A DNA stretch of 26,358 nucleotides from Clostridiales bacterium (GTDB taxonomy: Bacteria; Bacillota; Clostridia; Oscillospirales; Oscillospiraceae): the NCBI GenBank assembly GCA_004556205.1, contig SFIL01000011.1, positions 1-26,358 of the forward strand, given 5' to 3'. Numbering within the stretch: the stretch's first letter is position 1; each line of letters starts with the position of its first letter. The position numbers and the translations under genes are program-made. The notes beneath the pieces were generated by a model, which saw nothing but the letters and a program-made list of their open reading frames with translations, was not told where the DNA came from and did not search any database. Below, piece after piece: positions 1 through 5,848 of the stretch.

Positions 1-38
1 ATTCGCCGAAAAACATACAAGAAGCGAAATTATTCTGC

Positions 39-75
39 GAGATTGCCACGACCCCTGCGGGGTCTCGCAATGACA
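39..75. repeat. Palindromic interspersed repeat, copy 1
   Basis: The ends GAGATTGCC and CGCAATGACA (ATTGC pairs with GCAAT) flank a variable inner palindrome, here ACCCCTGCGGGGT. The same ends with different inner palindromes occur at 14956-14997 (inverted), 15034-15125 and 26185-26226, so this is a dispersed REP/MITE-like family. It lies beyond the 3' end of the ddl operon. No coding capacity is seen. Confidence 0.75.
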
Positions 76-83
76 AGACTATA

Positions 84-121
84 GTTTTTTGACAGTCTGC
101 AGTCCGCTGCGTAAGCAGCGG
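84..121 (-). terminator. Hairpin with CAGACTGTCAAAAAAC tail after the ddl operon
   Basis: Read on the minus strand, CCGCTGC-TTAC-GCAGCGG (121 to 104) is a 7-bp stem with a 4-base loop just past the stop of the 197-residue gene at 133. It is followed by ACT and then GCAGACTGTCAAAAAAC (100-84). There is no U run, so it is not a classical intrinsic terminator. The tail is shared base for base over 16 nt (CAGACTGTCAAAAAAC) with the hairpin after the RNA methyltransferase at 3808-3846. A role in 3'-end formation or stability is inference. Confidence 0.45.
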
Positions 122-132
122 GCTTGGTGTTG

Positions 133-726
133 TCATAGCTTGGTTCGCAGCTTGCTTAATGCCGTGCCGGAGAGCCATTGCAAAAGCTCCTGCGGTGTGG
201 CGGGCAGGTCAGCGGTCAGAAAACGCGTTTTCCCCGGAACCATGCGCGTCGGGTCGTCGCTCTCCGCCCAAATCACACGCTGCAAAATCGGCTTTTCACA
301 GGTGCGTATATCTCCGTCGGGAAGCGGCTCATGCTGGAGCAGAATGGTCGCATTAAAATTGTCCGAGGTCCACCGCCCGAAATTCGTTGTCGGGCTTTTC
401 CACAGCCATTTGCGCCGCGCGCCGCCCTCCGCAAAGCCCTTCGGCTTCAGATAACCGTTGTGGATGTCCTGCGTGCAGCGCATCAGCCAAATCACGTGAT
501 AGCCCGCGCGCTGGAAGAAGCTGCAAACGTCGAAAAATGCCGCCTCCATCAAAAGCCCGTCCTGCAGCATCATCACGAACTGGTTCATCTGCACGAAGGC
601 GGTGACCGTTTCACCGTCAAGAGGAATGGGAACGTCGCGGTTTTCAGGCGGCACGAGGCTTTGCCACTGCCGTTTCCATGTCTCGGGGTCGTTCTGTTGC
701 AGCGCGCTCTTTCTGTGAAGCAGCAT
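133..726 (-). CDS. Hypothetical protein, 197 aa, third gene of ddl operon
   Basis: I do not recognise this protein. It is soluble-looking, with no signal peptide or membrane segment, and is rich in Trp, Phe and Pro. It has a basic, aromatic central part (about residues 90-125: GGARRKWLWKSP, then NFGRWTSDNFNATILLQ) and a C-terminal tail of Leu/Lys-rich character. The ATG at 726 is preceded by GGGAGGAAAA at suitable spacing, which supports the start. It begins 18 bases after the DUF1934 stop and is read in the same direction, so it is probably the last gene of the ddl-DUF1934 operon. This position gives no firm function; a link to the cell envelope is only guilt by association. It ends just before a hairpin at 104-121. 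Confidence 0.75.
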   Translation of the reverse strand: MLLHRKSALQQNDPETWKRQWQSLVPPENRDVPIPLDGETVTAFVQMNQFVMMLQDGLLMEAAFFDVCSFFQRAGYHVIWLMRCTQDIHNGYLKPKGFAEGGARRKWLWKSPTTNFGRWTSDNFNATILLQHEPLPDGDIRTCEKPILQRVIWAESDDPTRMVPGKTRFLTADLPATPQELLQWLSGTALSKLRTKL

Positions 727-744
727 GGGGAATTTTCCTCCCTG

Positions 745-1170
745 TTATGTTTTTCTCCGCGCCTCGACGCGATATTGAATGGTACCTGCGGTGTCATCCT
801 CAATGGAAATTGCGTAAGCAACCTCAAGGGTACCGCCGTTTTCGTCGATATTTGACGAAATGCGCTCGGTGCGTACGGTGATCATCAGCGCGCCGACACC
901 GACGTCATACAGCGAGCGATCCTCCTCGCCCACGGCGAAAACCATGACGGACTGCACCGCGCCCGTGCGCGTGAGCGTGACGCGCTCCGGCTCGATGCGG
1001 AAGGTCGTCTGCGTACCGCTCATGCCCGTCAGCTCACTCTCCGCGTAGGACAGAAGCACCGCGCCGTTCTCCGTGCGCAGCGTGCCGTCCGTGACGAGCT
1101 TGGTTGTCTCCGGCGCTTCGTTCTGAAAACGCTGCACACCGTCGATAGTCAAAAGAACCTCACACGTCAC
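745..1170 (-). CDS. DUF1934 (YwiB-like) beta-barrel protein
   Basis: This is a 141-residue protein of the DUF1934 family, which includes Bacillus subtilis YwiB and has a small lipocalin-like beta-barrel fold of unknown function. Family hallmarks are visible: a central LLSYAESELTGMSGTQTTF block (about residues 39-57), then RVTLTRTGAVQSVMVF, a Leu-Tyr-Asp plus Gly turn, and a C-terminal block of alternating strands (NGGTLEVAYAISI). The length is normal for the family. The start is a GTG preceded by GGAGG, and that ribosome binding site lies inside the last codons of ddl. The two genes are therefore coupled, with only 3 bases between ddl stop and this start. No catalytic residues are known for the family. 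Confidence 0.85.
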   Translation of the reverse strand: MTCEVLLTIDGVQRFQNEAPETTKLVTDGTLRTENGAVLLSYAESELTGMSGTQTTFRIEPERVTLTRTGAVQSVMVFAVGEEDRSLYDVGVGALMITVRTERISSNIDENGGTLEVAYAISIEDDTAGTIQYRVEARRKT

Positions 1171-1173
1171 GAA

Positions 1174-2238
1174 TCAAGCCTCCGTTGCCAGCTCAAGCAG
1201 GCGGTCGAGCAGCTCGCTGTAGGGAATGCCGCTGGCGGCAAAGAGCTTGGGATACATCGAGATGGAAGTAAAGCCCGGAATGGTATTAATCTCGTTAAAG
1301 ACGATCTCATTTCCCTCATAGGTCACGAAAAAGTCCACGCGGGAAAGCCCTCTGCACCCGAGTGCCTGATAAGCGCGGATGGCGGTGTCGCGGACGGACT
1401 CAGCGGTCTGCTCGTCGATGCGGGCGGGAATATACAGACGGGCGCAGTCGGAGATATACTTTGCATCATAGTCGTAAAACTCCGTGCCGGAGTCGATCTC
1501 ACCGCAGATGGACGCGGCGGGCGCGTCGTTGCCTAAGACTGCGACCTCGACCTCATGCCCGTTGATGAATTCCTCGACAAGAACCTTTTGGTCGAATTTT
1601 GCCGCGTTTTGCAGGGCGGCAAGCAACGCCTCGCGGTTCTTTGCCTTGGCAACACCGACGGACGAACCGGTTCCCGCAGGCTTGACAAACACAGGATAGG
1701 AGAAGCGTTTCTCCACCGCGTCCATCACGGCTTCGGGATTGACGGCAAGCTCCTGCGCCTTGACGAGCTGCCATGCCGCCTGACGGATGCCTGCGCAGTC
1801 CATGACGAGCTTTGTCAGCGTTTTGTCCATGCAGGTTGCGGACGCGGCGACGTTCGGCCCGACATAGGGGATGCCTGCAAGCTGCAATAGCCCCTGCATT
1901 GCTCCGTCTTCCCCGTTTTCACCGTGCAGAACGGGGAAAACCACGTCAATCCGCTCGCGCACGACGCAGTCGCCTTCAAAGCTGAGCAAGCCTTGTCCGC
2001 GCACGGGGGAGAGGGCGGCGCGGCGGTTTGCCTCACAGTGCAGCCATTCGCCGTTGGGCAGCTTGCTGTAATCCGTGCCGCCGTAAAGCACCCAATCCCC
2101 GTCCTTCGTGATGCCGACAGGGAAAATGTTGTATTTTTCTTTATTCAAATTATTCAGCACTGACTCCGCTGAACGGAGCGATACCTCGTGCTCGGGCGAC
2201 ATCCCGCCGAAAAGCACACAAACACTGAGTTTCTTCAA
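1174..2238 (-). CDS. ddl: D-alanine--D-alanine ligase
   Basis: ATP-grasp enzyme that joins two D-alanines for peptidoglycan precursor synthesis in the cytoplasm; 354 residues, normal for Ddl. Visible motifs are LFGGMSPEHEVS at the N-terminus, HGENGEDG (105-112), the ATP-binding strand VKPAGTGSSVGVAK (185-198), AKY (259-261, the omega-loop Lys-Tyr pair typical of D-Ala-D-Ala specificity) and FNEINTIPGF (314-323, Mg2+ ligands). VanA-type D-lactate ligases lack this Tyr, so a vancomycin-sensitive type enzyme is inferred. A longer frame opens at 2259, but the only good ribosome binding site, CGGAGG (2253-2248 region), lies inside that extension and about 8 bases before a TTG at 2238, so TTG is the chosen start. 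It leads the minus-strand operon ddl-DUF1934-197aa gene. Confidence 0.95.
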   Translation of the reverse strand: MKKLSVCVLFGGMSPEHEVSLRSAESVLNNLNKEKYNIFPVGITKDGDWVLYGGTDYSKLPNGEWLHCEANRRAALSPVRGQGLLSFEGDCVVRERIDVVFPVLHGENGEDGAMQGLLQLAGIPYVGPNVAASATCMDKTLTKLVMDCAGIRQAAWQLVKAQELAVNPEAVMDAVEKRFSYPVFVKPAGTGSSVGVAKAKNREALLAALQNAAKFDQKVLVEEFINGHEVEVAVLGNDAPAASICGEIDSGTEFYDYDAKYISDCARLYIPARIDEQTAESVRDTAIRAYQALGCRGLSRVDFFVTYEGNEIVFNEINTIPGFTSISMYPKLFAASGIPYSELLDRLLELATEA

Positions 2239-2281
2239 ATAAAAGCGCCTCCGAATCAAAGTACTTGTAGCAAGTCTCTAT

Positions 2282-2310
2282 ATCATATGTGATTATTCTG
2301 CTAAAAACAA
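2282..2310 (-). promoter_or_regulatory. Promoter of ddl operon
   Basis: On the minus strand TTGTTT (2310-2305) and TATGAT (2287-2282) are separated by exactly 17 bases and lie about 45 bases before the ddl TTG start. The match is good for a housekeeping sigma factor. Confidence 0.65.
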
Positions 2311-2341
2311 GTCCTTTTTTCCGCTTTTTCGCAATTTGCAG

Positions 2342-2370
2342 TGGAAATTTTCACACAGACTCGATATAAT
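2342..2370 (+). promoter_or_regulatory. Promoter for the 139-aa gene
   Basis: A perfect -10 box TATAAT (2365-2370) follows TGGAAA (2342-2347, 4 of 6 matches to TTGACA) at a 17-base spacer. The gene start is 27 bases further at 2398. It is divergent from the ddl promoter; the two share about 30 bases between their outer edges. Confidence 0.6.
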
Positions 2371-2397
2371 AGAGCGCGAAAGGACGGTGAGGCGCGA

Positions 2398-2817
2398 ATG
2401 ACCATTGATTTGACGAACGGGGAATTCCGCAGCTTGCTGGATTTGGTTTACATTGGCAACTGGATTTTGAATTCCACGCGCGGCAATGACCGCATCGAGG
2501 AATATGACCGTATCGAGAGCAAAATATTCGATCTGTGCAGCGGTACGCCGCTGTCGGCGCTGGTGGAGCATCGGCTGGGGGTGGCATTCCCGTCGCGGGC
2601 GTTTCAGGAGGGCGGCATACAGGACGCGATCGCCTATTATGAGGACGGCGTGTTTTTTGATATCCTTGCCGAGGAGCTTGCCAAGCGCGATATGGATTAT
2701 CCCGAAATCACGGGCGAGAATTACGGTGAGCTGACCGAGCGCATGGAGAAGTACCTTGCCGAATTCAACGAAAACGGCGTGGAAAATGTTTCCATCGAAG
2801 GGGTGGACGCAGAATAA
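2398..2817 (+). CDS. Hypothetical acidic protein, 139 aa
   Basis: A conserved-looking hypothetical protein that I cannot assign to a named family with certainty. It is acidic and helical. The N-terminal half holds LLDLVYIGNWILNSTRG (about residues 12-28) and a stretch rich in Asp/Glu/Arg that looks like paired helices; the C-terminal half is Glu-rich (ELAKRDMDYPEITGENYGELTERMEKYLAEF). There is no membrane segment or signal peptide. The frame is open from 2341, but the ATG at 2398 lies after the promoter at 2342-2370 and has a purine-rich GACGGTGAGG upstream, so I take that start. It is divergent from ddl and ends at a GC-rich hairpin (2820-2841). Confidence 0.75.
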   Translation: MTIDLTNGEFRSLLDLVYIGNWILNSTRGNDRIEEYDRIESKIFDLCSGTPLSALVEHRLGVAFPSRAFQEGGIQDAIAYYEDGVFFDILAEELAKRDMDYPEITGENYGELTERMEKYLAEFNENGVENVSIEGVDAE

Positions 2818-2819
2818 AA

Positions 2820-2841
2820 GGGCGGGGCTGCTGCCCCGCCC
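2820..2841 (+). terminator. GC-rich hairpin after 139-aa gene
   Basis: GGGCGGGGC-TGCT-GCCCCGCCC forms a 9-bp stem 3 bases after the stop codon. It has no U run; it is followed by GCTGCAGACTGACG. The CTGCAGACTG after it resembles the tails after hairpins at 84-121 and 3808-3846. It may attenuate or protect the 3' end. Confidence 0.45.
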
Positions 2842-2925
2842 GCTGCAGACTGACGATGAAGCCCGAGAGCGTCAAAATCGAGAAACAATTTGAGATATTT
2901 TGCGTTTGAAATAAGGAGAAAGCCT

Positions 2926-3768
2926 ATGCCGAAGGTGATCGAGATTACGGATTTTTCTGCGCCGGAGCTGGATGTGTTTGCCCGCCTGACGGAGGCACAG
3001 CTCCTCAATCGGGAGCATATCGAGCAGGGACTTTTCATTGCGGAAAGCCCAAAGGTGATTGAGCGGGCGCTCGATGCAGGCTGCGTTCCGGTGTCGCTCC
3101 TGATGGAGCGGAAGCACATCGACGGACAGGCGCGTGAGATCATCCTGCGCTGTGGGGAGACGCCCGTTTATACCGCTCCGTTGGAGGTTCTGACCCAACT
3201 TACCGGTTTCCGACTGACCCGCGGCGTACTGTGCGCCATGCGCCGGCCGACCCTGCGGGATGCCGAGACAGTTTGCGCCGATGCGCGGCGCATCGCAGTG
3301 CTTGAAAATATTATGAATCCGACGAATCTCGGCGCGATCTTTCGTTCCGCAGCAGCACTTGATATCGAGGCGGTGCTTTTGACGCCGGCGTGCAGCGACC
3401 CGTTATATCGCCGCGCGCTCCGCGTGAGCATGGGCACGGTGTTTCAGGTGCCCTGGGCGTACTTCGGCAGCGGAGAGGCGGCGGATGTGGCACAGCTCAA
3501 GGCATTGGGCTTTCGGACGGCGGCGATGGCGCTGCGCGACGATGCCGTCAGCATCGACGATGCGCGTCTTGCGGCAGAGGAACGGCTGGCAATTGTTTTA
3601 GGCACGGAGGGGGACGGACTGGCGCGGGAGACAATCGCGGATTGCGATTATACCGTGCGCATTCCCATGTCCCATGGGGTGGATTCTCTGAATGTTGCCG
3701 CCGCAAGCGCCGTCGCCTTTTGGCAGCTCTGCGCGCAAGGCGCTCCTGCCAAACATAACGAAAGTTAA
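2926..3768 (+). CDS. SpoU/TrmH-family RNA 2'-O-methyltransferase
   Basis: SAM-dependent methyltransferase of the SPOUT class that puts a methyl group on a ribose 2'-OH of rRNA or tRNA. All three SpoU motifs are visible: motif 1 ENIMNPTNLGAIFRSA (from about residue 127, with the conserved Asn and Arg), motif 2 LGTEGDGL (about 225) and motif 3 IPMSHGVDSLNVAAA (from about 246). Together these form the trefoil knot. The N-terminal 110 residues correspond to a substrate-binding domain (LFIAESPKVIERAL). The length of 280 is normal for the TrmH/RlmB/TsnR group; the exact target nucleotide cannot be read from sequence. The start ATG at 2926 has AAGGAGAA upstream; a longer frame from 2890 lacks one. 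Confidence 0.9.
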   Translation: MPKVIEITDFSAPELDVFARLTEAQLLNREHIEQGLFIAESPKVIERALDAGCVPVSLLMERKHIDGQAREIILRCGETPVYTAPLEVLTQLTGFRLTRGVLCAMRRPTLRDAETVCADARRIAVLENIMNPTNLGAIFRSAAALDIEAVLLTPACSDPLYRRALRVSMGTVFQVPWAYFGSGEAADVAQLKALGFRTAAMALRDDAVSIDDARLAAEERLAIVLGTEGDGLARETIADCDYTVRIPMSHGVDSLNVAAASAVAFWQLCAQGAPAKHNES

Positions 3769-3807
3769 AAGGATTTATATGAGATATGCCTGTTTGTACA
3801 AAAGGGC

Positions 3808-3846
3808 GGCTTCCGAAGAAGCCGCCGTTACAGACTGTCAAAAAAC
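3808..3846 (+). terminator. Hairpin with CAGACTGTCAAAAAAC tail after RNA methyltransferase
   Basis: GGCGGCTTC-CGAA-GAAGCCGCC is a 9-bp stem with a tetraloop, followed by GTTA and CAGACTGTCAAAAAAC (3831-3846). The 16-base tail repeats exactly the tail of the hairpin at 84-121, which also lies behind the last gene of an operon. On the opposite strand the stem is followed by CTTTTGT, so it could also stop transcripts coming from the minus strand. Confidence 0.5.
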
Positions 3847-3890
3847 TGGTTCTATAATAAATGTTGGGGTCAGGTGAAGTAGACTGCCCC
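3847..3890. mobile_element. Possible insertion-sequence terminal ends (ISL3-like then IS3-like)
   Basis: TGGTTCTATAATAAATGTTG with GGGTCA after it (3847-3872) has the general shape of an ISL3-family terminal repeat. It is followed directly by TGAAGTAGACTGCCCC (3875-3890), which resembles the terminal repeat of IS3-family elements and is the outer end of the transposase remnant at 3937-4072. The family calls for the ends are from memory of typical termini. No second end of either element is found in the window. Confidence 0.4.
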
Positions 3891-3936
3891 AGATTGTACG
3901 GACAGCACAAAATGGGTCTGTGTAAAATTATTATGT

Positions 3937-4072
3937 TTAAGCGGAGAGGCGCAGCGTTAGCGGCGCCTCTCCAGTTTTTATCTGGATGCGCTCATGGTTA
4001 TAAAAGTGGATGTATCTGTCTATTAAGTCGTTGGCTTCGTGGATCGTCGTCGGTTTGTGCCTGTTCTTGATA
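3937..4072 (-). pseudogene. IS3-family transposase, C-terminal remnant
   Basis: Read on the minus strand this frame gives RHKPTTIHEANDLIDRYIHF followed by YNHERIQIKTGEAPLTLRLSA and a stop. This is the unmistakable C-terminus of an IS3-family (IS150-like) OrfB DDE transposase, whose tail is typically YxxFYNxERxQ-x-K-T-x-x-x-P. Only about 45 residues remain. The DDE catalytic core and OrfA are gone, and an in-frame TGA stands just beyond the homology near 4085. The element is inactive. Its outer end is probably at 3875-3890. Confidence 0.8.
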
Positions 4073-4390
4073 ACAAGCGTTCAAGAATTACGCTTTCTTT
4101 TTGACCTCGACAGGATTGCCCGAAAATTCGAGCGCAAAGGCAGAGAGGACGGTGCACAGGGAAAGCCCGCTATTAGCGATGGGGCGTTTGCCTCTTGGGT
4201 AAAGAAGTCATTCTGCGATGACCGCTCCTTTGACGCCCTTGTTTACCTGGAGGACTATACGCTTCACGAAAACCCGCCGGGAATCTCCGATTCTTTGGTA
4301 GAAGGGCGAATCGTCTATGATGCATTCGTGCTTGATAATAAGGCGAAAGCTATCTATTATCAGGAGCTTACAGCGGAGTCGGCCGCTTAA
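4010..4390 (+). pseudogene. Hybrid/truncated frame, accessory-element remnant
   Basis: An open frame of 126 codons whose first 20 or so residues are merely the antisense of the IS3 remnant. The remaining part, from about 4078 (LDRIARKFERKGREDG onward, including YLEDYTLHENPPG and AIYYQELTAESAA), reads like the C-terminal part of a real soluble protein. I do not recognise the family. The likely history is that the IS, or a deletion, removed the 5' end of this gene. No ribosome binding site precedes the ATG at 4010. Its position between an IS scar and a tRNA gene suggests a leftover of an integrated element. Confidence 0.4.
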
Positions 4391-4418
4391 TTCTCATTCT
4401 TTCCTCCTTTTTCGCCCC

Positions 4419-4455
4419 GCATAGCAGTCCTGCAAATAACGCATGGCTGCTATGC
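4419..4455. repeat. Inverted repeat GCATAGCAG / CTGCTATGC
   Basis: Nine-base inverted repeat (4419-4427 and 4447-4455) with a 19-base centre, in the gene-poor scar between the truncated frame and tRNA-Thr. It could be a protein-binding site or part of an element end. It is not followed by a U run in either direction. Confidence 0.4.
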
Positions 4456-4520
4456 AGGGCAATTCTAAAAAGATAACGATTTATAGCGGTTCTACACGAA
4501 AGGGCGGTTGCTGTCAATGA
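4443..4520 (+). CDS. Tiny ORF, 25 aa, possible truncated gene start
   Basis: ATG GCT GCT ATG CAG ... TGT CAA TGA encodes a basic peptide beginning MAAMQGNSKKITIYSGSTRK and ending GGCCQ. There is no clear ribosome binding site. Its stop overlaps the ATG of the next tiny frame (AATGA). It could be the surviving start of a gene of an integrated element or a chance frame. I do not recognise it. Confidence 0.2.
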   Translation: MAAMQGNSKKITIYSGSTRKGGCCQ

Positions 4521-4591
4521 CTTCATACCACGAAATAAAGTACCCGTTGCGGTTTTGGTGTCGGTTTTCCCGCTGCGTTCGATTCCAGTAG
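4517..4591 (+). CDS. Tiny ORF, 24 aa, overlapping the previous frame
   Basis: ATG ACT TCA TAC CAC ... TTC CAG TAG, starting within the stop of the 25-codon frame (ATGA overlap), ends just before the tRNA-Thr terminator. The product begins MTSYHEIKYPLRFW and is rich in Arg/Phe. It may be coupled to the frame before it or be coincidental. Confidence 0.18.
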   Translation: MTSYHEIKYPLRFWCRFSRCVRFQ

Positions 4592-4597
4592 AAATAA

Positions 4598-4630
4598 CAA
4601 AAGACCCGAAACCAAGCGGTTTCAGGTCTT
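4598..4630 (-). terminator. Intrinsic terminator of tRNA-Thr
   Basis: On the minus strand AAGACCTGAAACC-GCTT-GGTTTCGGGTCTT forms a long stem with one G-U pair, followed by TTGTTATTT. It starts 4-5 bases after the tRNA CCA end, so it ends the single-tRNA transcript. Confidence 0.85.
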
Positions 4631-4634
4631 AAAA

Positions 4635-4710
<76 letters not shown>

Positions 4711-4728
4711 ATTTCAGACAGCTCTGAT

Positions 4729-4757
4729 ATTATAGCAAGGGAATGGACACCTGTCAA
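4729..4757 (-). promoter_or_regulatory. Consensus promoter of tRNA-Thr
   Basis: TTGACA (4757-4752) and TATAAT (4734-4729) on the minus strand, both perfect matches, with a 17-base spacer. The tRNA 5' end is 18 bases after the -10 box. Confidence 0.9.
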
Positions 4758-4792
4758 CTCTTTTTTTCAAAATTTGCGACTTTTTTCAAATC

Positions 4793-4817
4793 GCCTGCCC
4801 GCTGCTTGCGGGCAGGC
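4793..4817 (-). terminator. Hairpin after histidine kinase operon
   Basis: GCCTGCCCGC-AAGCA-GCGGGCAGGC on the minus strand, a 10-bp GC stem 5 bases after the kinase stop, followed by GATTTGAAAAAAG. The U run is weak on the minus strand. On the plus strand it is followed by AGTTTTCATTTT. Confidence 0.6.
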
Positions 4818-4822
4818 AGTTT

Positions 4823-5848
4823 TCATTTTGGCAGGATGACGCGGAAGGTCGAGCCTTTATTCGGCTTACTGACAACCTCGATCAGTCCGTCGGAAAGCTC
4901 TACGATACGTTTCACGAGAGCTAACCCCAAACCGTTGCCAAGCGACTTATGCGACGCGTCACCCTGATAGAATTTTTCAAAGATGCGCTCCTGCACCTCC
5001 TGCGTCATACCACAGCCGTGGTCCGTCACGCTGACGACAACACATTCTTTCTGGTCGAGCAGGCGGATCTCGATCGTCTGCCCGCGCTCGCTGAACTTGA
5101 CGGCGTTTGAGATCAGATTTGTCCAAACATGCATCAGCAGTGCCTCGCAGCCATTCAGCGTGACCTCGTCCAGCTCGACATTAAAGACGATGTCCTTCTC
5201 CGCCCACGCCGGTTCGAGCGCGACGACCGCCTGCCGTATCTGCTCATCCAAGCGGAAATCCCGATACTGCTCAGCGAGCGATTTACTCTCGATTTTGGAG
5301 AGCATGAGAATACTGCCGACCAAATCGGTCAGGCGGTGCGTGTTATAAAGAATCTTTTCGAGGTATTCTCCGCGCTCGTCTGCCGTGAGCGCGGGATCCT
5401 GCAAGAGCATGGCGTAGCCCTCGATGGCAGTCAGCGGTGTCTTGAATTCGTGCGAGACATTTGCCACAAAATCGTTGCTCAGAGTGGAGATGCTGTTCAG
5501 CTCGCGCACCATTGCGTTAAAATTGCGGAAAGTTGTCTGTACTTCCTCTAACTTGCTTGAATCACTGACGGTGATATCGAAATTGCCCCGCGCGACCTCC
5601 TTGGACGCCCTGCTGAGCTTGACCATCGGCGCAAGAATGCGCCGTCCGATAAAATAGCTCATCAGCGCTGCCGCGACCGCCGCCACAACAAACAGCGACA
5701 CAAGCATGGAAAAACTCAGCTTATAGACCACGCCAAGGGCGTCAAGCAGGAACAGAACGCCTGTGACCATGCCCGCCGAGAATAGAACGATGATAAAAAT
5801 AATCAGGTAATAATAGGTGCGCATACGCGGCGAGAGCTTGTCATTCAT
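4823..5848 (-). CDS. Sensor histidine kinase (HAMP-HisKA-HATPase)
   Basis: Membrane-bound sensor kinase of 341 residues. Two membrane segments (about 12-36 and 45-67) are separated by fewer than 10 residues, so there is almost no extracellular sensor domain. A HAMP linker follows (about 68-120), then the HisKA helix with phospho-acceptor His133 in VSHEFKTPLT and the ATPase domain: N box WTNLISNAVKF (242-252), G1 DHGCGM (276-281) and G2 GNGLGLAL (304-311). The kinase starts 8 bases inside the response regulator gene, so the two are translationally coupled and are a cognate pair. Such short-loop kinases often sense signals within the membrane or through a partner protein; the signal cannot be read here. 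Confidence 0.93.
   Translation of the reverse strand: MNDKLSPRMRTYYYLIIFIIVLFSAGMVTGVLFLLDALGVVYKLSFSMLVSLFVVAAVAAALMSYFIGRRILAPMVKLSRASKEVARGNFDITVSDSSKLEEVQTTFRNFNAMVRELNSISTLSNDFVANVSHEFKTPLTAIEGYAMLLQDPALTADERGEYLEKILYNTHRLTDLVGSILMLSKIESKSLAEQYRDFRLDEQIRQAVVALEPAWAEKDIVFNVELDEVTLNGCEALLMHVWTNLISNAVKFSERGQTIEIRLLDQKECVVVSVTDHGCGMTQEVQERIFEKFYQGDASHKSLGNGLGLALVKRIVELSDGLIEVVSKPNKGSTFRVILPK

Noticed and set aside
4492..4618. Minus-strand frame ending in GYFISWYEVIDSNRPFV
   Set aside because: It looks protein-like, but it runs through the tRNA terminator, has no start or ribosome binding site and overlaps the tiny plus-strand frames; too short to support.
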